DNA of 64,000 nucleotides, from positions 2,728,001 to 2,792,000 of the forward strand of contig NZ_CP102277.1 of assembly GCF_025149785.1 (NCBI RefSeq), written 5' to 3'. The translations under genes were made by a program, and so were the position numbers. Shown piece by piece: positions 46,221 to 54,092 of this stretch; the first letter of the stretch is position 1; each line of letters begins with the position of its first letter. Below the pieces are notes generated by a model. It saw nothing but the letters and a program-made list of their open reading frames with translations, was not told the DNA's origin and did no database searches. The stretch is from Coprococcus comes ATCC 27758. GTDB taxonomy: Bacteria > Bacillota > Clostridia > Lachnospirales > Lachnospiraceae.

Positions 46221-46685
46221 CTAAACCATGCGGCTCATCAGGATTGCATCTTCCGGATTTTTCCCTCCGTAATAGAACTTTCGCTCTCCATCGATTCCAA
46301 ATTTGTTTTTTTCATAAAAAGCAATCGCTGTCTGATTACTCTTACGGACATCAAGAAGCATTCTTTTCAGTTGCTTTTCTTGGCAGATCTGTTCCATGAA
46401 TCCAAACAGCATCTGTCCAATTCCTCTGCGTCTTTCAGATTCAGCAACTGCAATTCTTGCGATCTCGCATTCATCCAGAACATAATAACACAGAAAATAT
46501 CCCAGCAGGGTATCCCCTTCCATTGCTGCCGCACAAAAAGTATGCTTCTGTCTGACAGTTGATCTCACTTCATGATAACTCCACGGATCCGGAAATACGT
46601 CTGTTTCCATCTGCGCCACCTGTTCCATTCGTTCTCTGTCATTTTCTGTTATCAAAGTAATTTCTATGTTATCTCTATTACTCAT
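46221..46685 (-). CDS. rimI: Ribosomal protein S18 alanine N-acetyltransferase
   Basis: 154 residues, GNAT fold. Acetyl-CoA loop RRRGIGQMLFGFM, preceded by IARIAVAESE, and the C-terminal RKSNQTAIAFYEKNKF are typical of RimI. It overlaps the end of tsaB by 8 bases (ATGAGTAA), and the tsaE-tsaB-rimI-tsaD grouping is common in Firmicutes, which supports the name. Confidence 0.9.
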   Translation of the reverse strand: MSNRDNIEITLITENDRERMEQVAQMETDVFPDPWSYHEVRSTVRQKHTFCAAAMEGDTLLGYFLCYYVLDECEIARIAVAESERRRGIGQMLFGFMEQICQEKQLKRMLLDVRKSNQTAIAFYEKNKFGIDGERKFYYGGKNPEDAILMSRMV

Positions 46686-47415
46686 GTGTTTTTTCTGCTT
46701 TCAGACGTTCTTCTCTTTCCCGTTCTGCCTGTGATACACGCAGATAATCCGGTTTGTGCTCCATTGCAGTTTCTGTTTTTCCTTCTTTATAATACTGAAT
46801 TCCAAGCATACCGACTGCTGCAGCTCTCTGCTGGTTCATATGTGCCGGTGCAAATGCAATATCATAATTCGTCATCAATTCCTTCTCCAGCCTGTCTTTA
46901 TGCACCGGTACACCGTCTCCAAGAAAGATCACTGGTTTTCCATAAGTACAAAGTTTTTTGGCAAGTTCATCGATTTCGACTGCCATCTGTGCTTCCAAAA
47001 CCTGCAGTTTATCACCGTCCATCTGATAAATACCAGTATATACCTGATTTCTTCTTGCATCCATGATCGGACAAATGATCCTGTCTGTATAACACAGATT
47101 ATAAGCAAGTCCGTCTACTGTCGGAATGTGAATCAAAGGCTTCTTCAGTGCCAGCCCCAGTCCCTTTGCAGTTGCTGAACCAATTCTGAGTCCGGTAAAT
47201 GATCCCGGTCCTCCTGCTACCGCAATCGCATCAATCGTATCCAGATTCATATCCGTCATCTTCACGATTTCATCCAACATCGGTAATAAGGTCTGTGAAT
47301 GTGTCTTTTTATAATTGATCGTATACTCTGCAATCGTTTTGGAAATTTCGTTTTCTTCTTCAACTACTGCGACAGTTGCAACAAGTCCCGAACTGTCTAT
47401 TGCTAAAATGCGCAT
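46678..47415 (-). CDS. tsaB: t6A biosynthesis protein TsaB
   Basis: 245 residues. Inactive Kae1 paralogue that binds TsaD. The start ILAIDSSGLVATVAVV and the AVAGGPGSFTGLRIG loop are family signatures. The C-terminal 30 residues are basic and charged. Only one base separates its ATG from the tsaE stop. Confidence 0.93.
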   Translation of the reverse strand: MRILAIDSSGLVATVAVVEEENEISKTIAEYTINYKKTHSQTLLPMLDEIVKMTDMNLDTIDAIAVAGGPGSFTGLRIGSATAKGLGLALKKPLIHIPTVDGLAYNLCYTDRIICPIMDARRNQVYTGIYQMDGDKLQVLEAQMAVEIDELAKKLCTYGKPVIFLGDGVPVHKDRLEKELMTNYDIAFAPAHMNQQRAAAVGMLGIQYYKEGKTETAMEHKPDYLRVSQAEREREERLKAEKTHE

Positions 47416-47416
47416 A

Positions 47417-47848
47417 TTATTCTCCTCTTTTCTCTACCGTAATCCGGCGGAAATCAAATCCCTGTTCCAGATCTTTTTCTATCGTGATCTCTGTCCGGTT
47501 CGCCGGAAGAATCTCATCGATCAGGTTCGCCCATTCGATCAGGCTTACACCGTCTCCATATACATAGTCTTCAAAACCAATCTCGTCCATCTCTTCAATG
47601 TCACCAATCCGATACACATCAAAATGATAGAACGGAAGTCTTCCGTCATCATATACCTGGACTATGGTAAAGGTTGGACTGCTGATCGGTTCTTCAATCC
47701 CCAGTCCTTTTGCCAGTCCCTGGGTAAATACGGTCTTTCCGACGCCGAGATCTCCTACCAGTGTATAGACTTCTCCTGCTTTTGCATGACTCCCGATCTT
47801 CTTACCGAGATCATAGGTTTCTTTGGCACTTCTTGTTTCAATTATCAT
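47417..47848 (-). CDS. tsaE: t6A biosynthesis ATPase TsaE
   Basis: 143 residues. P-loop GDLGVGKTVFTQGLA (about residues 32-46), then SSPTFTIVQVYDDGRLPFYHFDVYR and LIEWANLI, as in all TsaE. It binds TsaB-TsaD and resets the complex with ATP. First of the tRNA-modification genes, 15 bases after the YcxB-like gene. Confidence 0.95.
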   Translation of the reverse strand: MIIETRSAKETYDLGKKIGSHAKAGEVYTLVGDLGVGKTVFTQGLAKGLGIEEPISSPTFTIVQVYDDGRLPFYHFDVYRIGDIEEMDEIGFEDYVYGDGVSLIEWANLIDEILPANRTEITIEKDLEQGFDFRRITVEKRGE

Positions 47849-47863
47849 CTTCTGGTCTGCCTC

Positions 47864-48376
47864 CTAATTTGCACTGACGTGTCTGATATTGACTTTCTTG
47901 GCTGACATATGTGTAGAAATCATCTGCACTGCTGCCGCATACTGTTCTCCCAGGGATTCTCTTGGAAAAATCAGTGCTCTTACCTTTGTTACATATATAA
48001 TTACAGACTGACCGGTTGAAACTGCCTTCCGGAAATCTCCCCATTCATTAAGCACACTTTGTTCATCCTGTGAAATGCGGATTCCTTCTTCGTTAAGTTC
48101 ATAACTAATCGGTTTCTGAAACATCGGGGAGCGCATTACCTGTTCTGCCGCACGTGCTTTTAAATGAAGTGGGTTTCCGATCAGAAAAATTGCGGCAAAC
48201 AAAAAGAACGTTGCAGCTGTACTGTAGCTTCCAAACATACATTGTCTGATTCCCAGCACCAGTGTTACACCACCGAAAATCACACCGATGATTCCACTAA
48301 GGCTTGTATAGGAAGTATAGAGCATAAAATCAAACATGGCTTTTTTTGTCATTTTTACTTCAAACTTTATATTCAT
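47864..48376 (-). CDS. YcxB-like membrane protein
   Basis: 170 residues: two membrane spans (about 25-45 and 50-70) followed by a cytoplasmic domain SYELNEEGIRISQDEQSVLNEWGDF that matches the YcxB-like C-terminal domain. Function unknown. First gene before tsaE on the same strand. Confidence 0.75.
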   Translation of the reverse strand: MNIKFEVKMTKKAMFDFMLYTSYTSLSGIIGVIFGGVTLVLGIRQCMFGSYSTAATFFLFAAIFLIGNPLHLKARAAEQVMRSPMFQKPISYELNEEGIRISQDEQSVLNEWGDFRKAVSTGQSVIIYVTKVRALIFPRESLGEQYAAAVQMISTHMSAKKVNIRHVSAN

Positions 48377-48492
48377 TCATTTTCCTCCATATCAGATTAA
48401 GTCACACCGATTATATCATACCGAATCTTTGGAAACAAGTCGTTACTGCTCACTCCGGGTTTAGAAAAACACTGTCTTTTCTTAACTTGTAC

Positions 48493-48521
48493 TTGTATTT
48501 TATATACGCCTGCGCTATAAT
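48493..48521 (+). promoter_or_regulatory. Promoter of the FMN riboswitch
   Basis: TTGTAT (48493-48498), 17 bp, TATAAT (48516-48521), about 20 bases before the aptamer. Confidence 0.8.
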
Positions 48522-48541
48522 GTGTTCAAATGAACAAGGAA

Positions 48542-48684
48542 ATTCTTCGGGGTAGGGTGACTTCTTATCGCTATAGTATAAGCAGAATTCCCAACCGGCG
48601 GTTACAGTCCGCGACCTGTCAGATTTCTGACAGCTGATTTGGTGCAATTCCAAAACCGACAGTAAAGTCTGGATGAGAGAAGAA
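48542..48684 (+). promoter_or_regulatory. FMN riboswitch (RFN element)
   Basis: All conserved blocks occur in order: TTCGGGGTAGGGTGA, AATTCCCAACCGGCGGTTACAG, CCGCGACC, GATTTGGTGCAATTCC, AAAACCGACAGTAAAGTCTGG and ATGAGAGAAGA. When FMN is plentiful the following terminator should form and stop transcription of ribU. Confidence 0.95.
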
Positions 48685-48703
48685 AAAGTGATTTTGCAAA
48701 TAA

Positions 48704-48735
48704 TCCCCCGACGTATTACGTCGGGGATTTTTTTG
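48704..48735 (+). terminator. Riboswitch-controlled terminator
   Basis: Stem CCCCGACGTA / ACGTCGGGG then TTTTTTT, directly after the aptamer and before ribU. Confidence 0.9.
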
Positions 48736-48800
48736 CATAGGCTTTCGAAGATTTTCCTCCTCAATTCATCTGATTATGTCAAGAGAAAAGGAGAGAAAAA

Positions 48801-49444
48801 ATGAGTACAGATGTAATGACAAACCCAAAAACAACAACGAAAGAAAAAAACGTATCAGCACAAAGATAATTGCACAGATTGGTGTGCTCGGAGCAATCGC
48901 TATGGTTCTGATGTTATTTGATATTCCACTTCCATTTGCACCAACCTTTTACAAAATTGATTTCAGTGAAGTTCCGGTCCTTATCGGAGCATTTACCATG
49001 GGACCTGTAGCCGGCGCTTTGATCGAACTGGTCAAAATCCTGTTGAACCTCCTGATCAGAGGTACATCAACAGCTGGTGTTGGAGACCTCGGAAACTTCC
49101 TGATCGGATGTGCAATGTGTATTCCAGCTTCCCTGATTTATCAGAAGTTACATTCTCGCAAGGGTGCGATCATCGGTATGGTAACAGGAACTGTTTTTAT
49201 GACAATTGTCGGATGTTTTATCAATGCATACCTTCTGCTTCCGGCATACGCTGCTGCATTCCATATGCCGATCGACGCACTGGTTGCCATGGGAACCGCA
49301 GTCAACAGTCATATCAACAGTCTTCTGACTTTTGTTTTACTTTCTGTTGCACCTTTCAATCTGCTGAAAGGTTTCCTGGTATCATTGATCGTATTCCTGA
49401 TCTACAAAAAGATCAGCCCGATTTTACAAATGGGACGCGAATAG
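48801..49444 (+). CDS. ribU: Riboflavin transporter RibU (ECF substrate-binding subunit), with apparent -1 frameshift
   Basis: Membrane S-component that binds riboflavin and works with the ECF ATPases, which are not in this window. About 200 residues, six spans; family pieces are FDIPLPFAPTFYKIDFSEVP, RGTSTAGVGDLGNFLIGC and VNSHINSLLTFVLLSV. The only ATG with a ribosome binding site (AAAGGAGAG before 48801) opens a frame that stops after 22 codons. The RibU frame is entered by slipping back one base at A AAA AAC (48845-48851). One extra A in the seven-A run would also repair it. An ATG at 48776 is in the RibU frame but has no ribosome site. Confidence 0.85.
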
Positions 49445-49507
49445 ATTATAATTTTACAAAGCAGCAAAAGGGGTTCGTTATGAGCCTCTTTTTTTATGAA
49501 ACCAAAA

Positions 49508-49549
49508 AACAGAGAGAAGTCTGCCCACGCCGGCATTCTTCTCTCTGTT
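49508..49549. terminator. Two-way terminator between ribU and glgD
   Basis: Perfect 12-bp stem AACAGAGAGAAG / CTTCTCTCTGTT (49508-49519 with 49538-49549). Confidence 0.75.
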
Positions 49550-49567
49550 GAATTTCTTTTGATTATA

Positions 49568-50686
49568 TTATAAAGTATCGTTTCTTCTTACATATCCTGG
49601 TTTTTCCGGATCTGCAATCAGTTCCTTTGCATGGACAATCCTTGCACTCTTGTCCACTACCTGCGCTTCAATCCGTGCATCCTCTCCAATTACAACTCCC
49701 GGAAGGATAACACTGTCTTTGACAACTGCACCTTTCTTAATTACGCATCCACGTCCGATTACCGAATTCTCAACAGTACCCTCGATCAGACATCCATTGG
49801 AAATTACCGATCTCTTGACACTTGCTCCTTCATAATACTTTGTTGGGCATGAATCATTTGTTCTTGTGTAAATCGGCCAGTTCTTATCAAACAAAGTCAC
49901 TGCATTCTTCATATCGATCAGTGATAAGTTTGCATTATAGTAGCTCGTAAAATCTGTGATAGATGCAAAGAATCCTCGATGTGACACTCCACGTACATCC
50001 AGTTCACTGCATGCCATATTCACAATATCATTAAGTGTGAACATGGAAGAAATTTTTCTTCCCTTTTTAACCAGTTCCATAAACAGATCTTTGCGCATTA
50101 CATAAGTGTCCATGAAAATATTACGGTTTTTCGCGTTACCATGGTTCGGTTCCAATGAAAGGACACCCTTCTGCTTGTTCAGATTAAGTGTTGAACAGTT
50201 CAGATAGTATTCTTTTGCATTATCCACACTGTGATATAACAGGGTAATATCTGCACCAGATTCAATATGTGTCTTAAGTAATTCATCATAATTCTGTGTA
50301 TAAATCATATAACTTGGTGCAATAACTACATATGGATATTTTACAGCTTCAATACACTCCATATTTTCTTCATATGCCGCCAGGTCATTATTGTATACAC
50401 TCCATTCTGCATTTGCAAAATCAGAATAAAGAATATGAAGACGGCCACTCTTTGAGTTGATATTGTAATGACGGCCCGTTCCAAGATGTTCTGTAAGAGA
50501 ACGCGGTTTTCTTCTTACATAAACCTGAATATGTTCGATTTCACTGTTGCTCATATTAGAGATTGGGAAATCGATAACTCTGTATCTTCCAAGGAATGAA
50601 ACAGCACCAACCGGACGGTAATTCTGCATCTCTCCTACCCGGATATTGTTGCCGGCAAAACTTACGATTCCAAATGCCTGTGCCAT
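49568..50686 (-). CDS. glgD: Glucose-1-phosphate adenylyltransferase regulatory subunit GlgD
   Basis: 372 residues. Paralogue of GlgC that forms a mixed enzyme with it and tunes ADP-glucose synthesis for glycogen. The nucleotidyltransferase core is visible (AFGIVSFAGNN, GRYRVIDFPISN) but the GGRGSRL nucleotide loop of GlgC is replaced by SFAGNNIRVGE, consistent with a non-catalytic subunit. The C-terminal half is a left-handed beta-helix (GCVIKKGAVVKDSVILPGVV). I chose the third in-frame ATG (50686), since AAGGGGG lies nine bases before it; this site is inside the end of glgC, one base after its stop. Confidence 0.93.
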   Translation of the reverse strand: MAQAFGIVSFAGNNIRVGEMQNYRPVGAVSFLGRYRVIDFPISNMSNSEIEHIQVYVRRKPRSLTEHLGTGRHYNINSKSGRLHILYSDFANAEWSVYNNDLAAYEENMECIEAVKYPYVVIAPSYMIYTQNYDELLKTHIESGADITLLYHSVDNAKEYYLNCSTLNLNKQKGVLSLEPNHGNAKNRNIFMDTYVMRKDLFMELVKKGRKISSMFTLNDIVNMACSELDVRGVSHRGFFASITDFTSYYNANLSLIDMKNAVTLFDKNWPIYTRTNDSCPTKYYEGASVKRSVISNGCLIEGTVENSVIGRGCVIKKGAVVKDSVILPGVVIGEDARIEAQVVDKSARIVHAKELIADPEKPGYVRRNDTL

Positions 50687-50687
50687 A

Positions 50688-51827
50688 TTACTCATCCCCC
50701 TTAACACGTTTTGATACTAATTCAATATGTTCACTGTCTGCTGATCCGACAACTGCATTTTTGCCAATCTTTACGCCATCAGCCACAAGCGCTCTTGTTA
50801 CAACTGCACCTTCTTCTACTTCAACGCCCGGCATCAGTACACTGTCAATAATCTGTGCACCTTCGCCGACTCTTGCACCTGTAAACAATACAGAATTTTT
50901 GACTTTTCCATTGATCACACATCCCTGGTTGATAAATGCTCTTTCAATCTCTGCTGTCGGGCCAACATACTGAGGAAGCACAGTTGTATCCTCTGTGTAA
51001 ATCTTCCATGAATCATCATTCAGATCAAGTTCATTTTTACTATTGATCAGATCCATATTTGCTTCCCACAGGGAATCAATTGTTCCGACATCCTTCCAAT
51101 ATCCTTTGAACTTGTATGCATAGAGCTTTCTTCCATCATTCAGCATAGTCGGAATGATATCTTTTCCGAAATCATGATTGGAATCCTGATTTTTCATATC
51201 TGCAAGGAGCATCTTTCTTAAAAGCTTCCAGTTGAATATGTAAATACCCATGGATGCCAGATTGCTCTTTGGATTCTCCGGTTTCTCTTCAAACTCTACA
51301 ATTCTTCCCTCATCGTCCGTATTCATAATACCGAAACGGCTTGCTTCCTTCATCGGAACCTCGATGACCGCGATTGTTGCATCTGCTCCAGTCTCTTTAT
51401 GATAATCAAGCATATTATCATAATTCATCTTATAAATATGGTCACCGGAAAGAATCAGTACATATTCTGGTGCAAACATGTCCACAAAATCAATGTTCTG
51501 TGAAATTGCATCTGCTGTTCCTCTGTATACATCCAGATCCGCATCCGCTTTTTCACGCGGTGGAAGTACATAGACTCCGCTGTTCTGGGCATCTAACCCC
51601 CATCTGCGGCCTGCCGCTACATAACTGTTAAGTAAAATAGACTCATACTGTGTCAGGACTCCTACATTATCAATTCCGCTGTTGGCACAGTTGCTAAGTG
51701 GAAAATCAATGATTCTGTATTTCCCACCATATGAAACCGCAGGTTTGGCTACTTTATTTGTAAGCTCGTGAAGACGACTTCCTCGTCCGCCCGCCAAGAT
51801 CATAGCAAGCATATTATTCTGCTTCAT
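50688..51827 (-). CDS. glgC: Glucose-1-phosphate adenylyltransferase GlgC
   Basis: 379 residues. Makes ADP-glucose, the first committed step in glycogen synthesis. [16 protein letters not shown] is the nucleotide loop, and [27 protein letters not shown] and [17 protein letters not shown] are the usual motifs. A beta-helix of hexapeptide repeats fills the C-terminus. GAGAGGA precedes the ATG. The operon ends with glgD; glgA, glgB and glgP are not adjacent. Confidence 0.96.
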   Translation of the reverse strand: MKQNNMLAMILAGGRGSRLHELTNKVAKPAVSYGGKYRIIDFPLSNCANSGIDNVGVLTQYESILLNSYVAAGRRWGLDAQNSGVYVLPPREKADADLDVYRGTADAISQNIDFVDMFAPEYVLILSGDHIYKMNYDNMLDYHKETGADATIAVIEVPMKEASRFGIMNTDDEGRIVEFEEKPENPKSNLASMGIYIFNWKLLRKMLLADMKNQDSNHDFGKDIIPTMLNDGRKLYAYKFKGYWKDVGTIDSLWEANMDLINSKNELDLNDDSWKIYTEDTTVLPQYVGPTAEIERAFINQGCVINGKVKNSVLFTGARVGEGAQIIDSVLMPGVEVEEGAVVTRALVADGVKIGKNAVVGSADSEHIELVSKRVKGDE

Positions 51828-52049
51828 AAGTGAATCCTCTCTTTCCTATTTGTCCTGTCTTATATTATACAATTTTTCTGTTAAATTTTCCACTTTTTTG
51901 TGCAAAAAATACATAAAATTTATATTTTTATTATTATGATGTGTTCGAGGATTATGGGAATTGCGTAGCAATAGAACAATCCGGTTACATCAGTGAGCAG
52001 CAAAATTTACTTTCGACACTCACATCATCATTATTGTATTATATATGCT

Positions 52050-52583
52050 TTAAAATCCGAATTTATGTCTATTTTCTTTCCAGATTTTCCCCATTGCATA
52101 TTCATATGTCTTATCAAAGACAAAAAGTATAAATTGTCCAAATACAACAGACATAAGCATTATTCCTTTTACAGTCTTTTTTTCAGATAACATACTCCAG
52201 AAATATATTAAACCCGGAATATAAAGTACATTAAATACCAGATATTTCATGAGCCAGAAAAAGTTACGGCTTCTGATCCATCCGGAAGCTCTTCCAGAAA
52301 AATACCATATTGTTTCTATAATTAGAATATAAAATCCCATAAATGCATAGGAAACCACATATAATTTATTCGGAGACAGAAGGATTGCCAGCAAAATTCC
52401 AGCCAGTAAAAAGCCTGCCCCGCTTTTCAATCCAAATTCCTGAATCACAATCCCGACAAAGAAGGACGCCGCCGCCAGTAAAAAAAGGGTATTCGTTTCG
52501 ATCACACTGCCAAGCGCAATCCCCACTTCTGTCAGTGCAAGCATAACGCCTGCAAATGCAATCTTTTTTGTATTTAGATGCAT
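52050..52583 (-). CDS. Polytopic membrane protein of unknown function
   Basis: 177 residues with five or six hydrophobic spans: [81 protein letters not shown] and [13 protein letters not shown]. The early [13 protein letters not shown] pattern recalls ECF-type S-components, but I cannot assign a substrate. GGGAGGAG ten bases upstream decides the start at 52583, which lies inside the end of the J-protein gene. The region 51828-52049 after it shows a promoter-like AT-rich zone for glgC and an unexplained stretch at 51930-52040. Confidence 0.7.
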   Translation of the reverse strand: MHLNTKKIAFAGVMLALTEVGIALGSVIETNTLFLLAAASFFVGIVIQEFGLKSGAGFLLAGILLAILLSPNKLYVVSYAFMGFYILIIETIWYFSGRASGWIRSRNFFWLMKYLVFNVLYIPGLIYFWSMLSEKKTVKGIMLMSVVFGQFILFVFDKTYEYAMGKIWKENRHKFGF

Positions 52584-53257
52584 GGACACAGATCTCCTCC
52601 CATACATTCACATAATGAATCTGCGATCCACAGATCACAGCACATATTTCCAGTTCCACACGGAGAGGAATTACGATTGCCATATCCCTGACCAAACGGA
52701 TTACTATTATATCTCTGTGCTCCCCAGTTCAGCTGGTTCATCAGCTCTCTGTACTGCGGGTTATTCGGGTCCATATTCACTGCCTGCGCAGCATAATCCC
52801 TTGCCAGCACATTGTTGCCTACGCCGGCGTTGGCCATGGAACTTGCATAATACCATTGTGCAGTCCGGTCATTCATACGGTTCAACACATTGATCGCGTC
52901 CTGATATCTACGGTTATTGATAAAATTGAATGCCGCCTGCATCTCCGGATTCATATTATTGTACTGCTGATATCTGCCATTGCCATAAGATTGATTCCCA
53001 TAGGAATTATTACCATAAGAATAGTTCCCTGAACCCGCGCCGTATCCGTAATTATATCCTCCATTCGCCCGCTCTTTCATAATTTCATCATAAGCTTCCT
53101 GTACTTCTTTGAACTTTTCTTCAGCAAGATCCCGAAGCGGATTATCCACATTGGCATCCGGATGATATTTCCGGCTCAGTTCTCTGTACGCCTTTTTTAT
53201 CTCCTCTTCCGACGCATTTGGTGATACGCCAAGCACCTCATAAGGATTCTTTGTCAT
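52574..53257 (-). CDS. J-domain protein with Tyr/Gly/Asn-rich linker and Cys-rich tail
   Basis: 227 residues. A J domain at residues 1-65 ([23 protein letters not shown] in KYHPDANV) would stimulate a DnaK/Hsp70. It is followed by a low-complexity Asn/Gly/Tyr/Ser stretch with repeated SYGN (about 75-110), a TPR-like helical part ([20 protein letters not shown]), and a Cys-rich end with seven Cys in the last 27 residues ([19 protein letters not shown]). There is no DnaJ zinc finger or substrate domain, so it is a type III J-protein. It overlaps both neighbours in the cluster. Confidence 0.85.
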   Translation of the reverse strand: MTKNPYEVLGVSPNASEEEIKKAYRELSRKYHPDANVDNPLRDLAEEKFKEVQEAYDEIMKERANGGYNYGYGAGSGNYSYGNNSYGNQSYGNGRYQQYNNMNPEMQAAFNFINNRRYQDAINVLNRMNDRTAQWYYASSMANAGVGNNVLARDYAAQAVNMDPNNPQYRELMNQLNWGAQRYNSNPFGQGYGNRNSSPCGTGNMCCDLWIADSLCECMGGDLCPCI

Positions 53258-54089
53258 CTTCCTTTTCCTCGCTTTTCTTTTCTTGTATCTTTCTGTAATG
53301 TTTCCATACGCCATCATACAGGATATTCCGCAGGATATCCACGTCCAGTACACATGGCAGAATTTCAAAATTTCTTGCGCATTCGCCGATCATCATGCAC
53401 AGAATGTCTCTGCATCTTTCTTCATATCCGGCTTCTTCATGCATCTTTTTTAATGGATTATAAGTTCCTTTTTCCAGGTCCTTATCCAGATCTTCGTAAG
53501 CATCCATAATGTAAATATATTTGCCCAGATAGAAACCGATCCCTCGAAGCTGCTGTTCCCAGCAGTCTTCTTTATATACCATCATCTCTTCCATCAGCCG
53601 GCCAAAACAGCCTGCCGGATAGTCAACTTCCTGTATACCCTGACTTTCATATTCCGAAAGCTTTGCCATTTCTTCTCTGATCACACGACTCTGCCTTGGA
53701 TATTTCCAAATTGCTTTTTCTACTTTTCGCTTCAAAGCCATACTCCCGAGAAGCCCTGCTACTTTCTTCTCATCCTTCCAATCATCTTCCAGATGATAAT
53801 ACGCCATGATCAGATTCATATCGGCCGCATACTCTGTGATCTCATTTTCCAGCATTGGCTGTGGCTTTAACGGATGCATCTTACAGCGATGGCTTTCTGC
53901 CTTTGTTTCACTTTCATATAAAGAAGTAAGTAAAATGATCACAAATGTCATATCATAGGCAAGCGTAAGCTGACCTGCGCTGCCATACTGTCTCTTCAGT
54001 GACTGACAAAGGCCACAGTAATACGCTTTATATTTATGATAATCTTTTACTTTTAATTCCGGCTCATTCGCCGTCACATATCCGAACAT
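53238..54089 (-). CDS. DUF5685 family protein
   Basis: 283 residues, largely helical, start [17 protein letters not shown], then [10 protein letters not shown], as in DUF5685. Two acidic motifs stand out: [10 protein letters not shown] (about 98-107) and [20 protein letters not shown] (about 200-220). Their form and spacing resemble the DDxxD and DxxED motifs of squalene/phytoene synthases, so an isoprenoid-synthase-type fold is possible. Function is not established. Its end overlaps the J-protein start by 20 bases, so the two are translated together. Confidence 0.75.
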   Translation of the reverse strand: MFGYVTANEPELKVKDYHKYKAYYCGLCQSLKRQYGSAGQLTLAYDMTFVIILLTSLYESETKAESHRCKMHPLKPQPMLENEITEYAADMNLIMAYYHLEDDWKDEKKVAGLLGSMALKRKVEKAIWKYPRQSRVIREEMAKLSEYESQGIQEVDYPAGCFGRLMEEMMVYKEDCWEQQLRGIGFYLGKYIYIMDAYEDLDKDLEKGTYNPLKKMHEEAGYEERCRDILCMMIGECARNFEILPCVLDVDILRNILYDGVWKHYRKIQEKKSEEKEDDKESL

Positions 54090-54092
54090 GTA

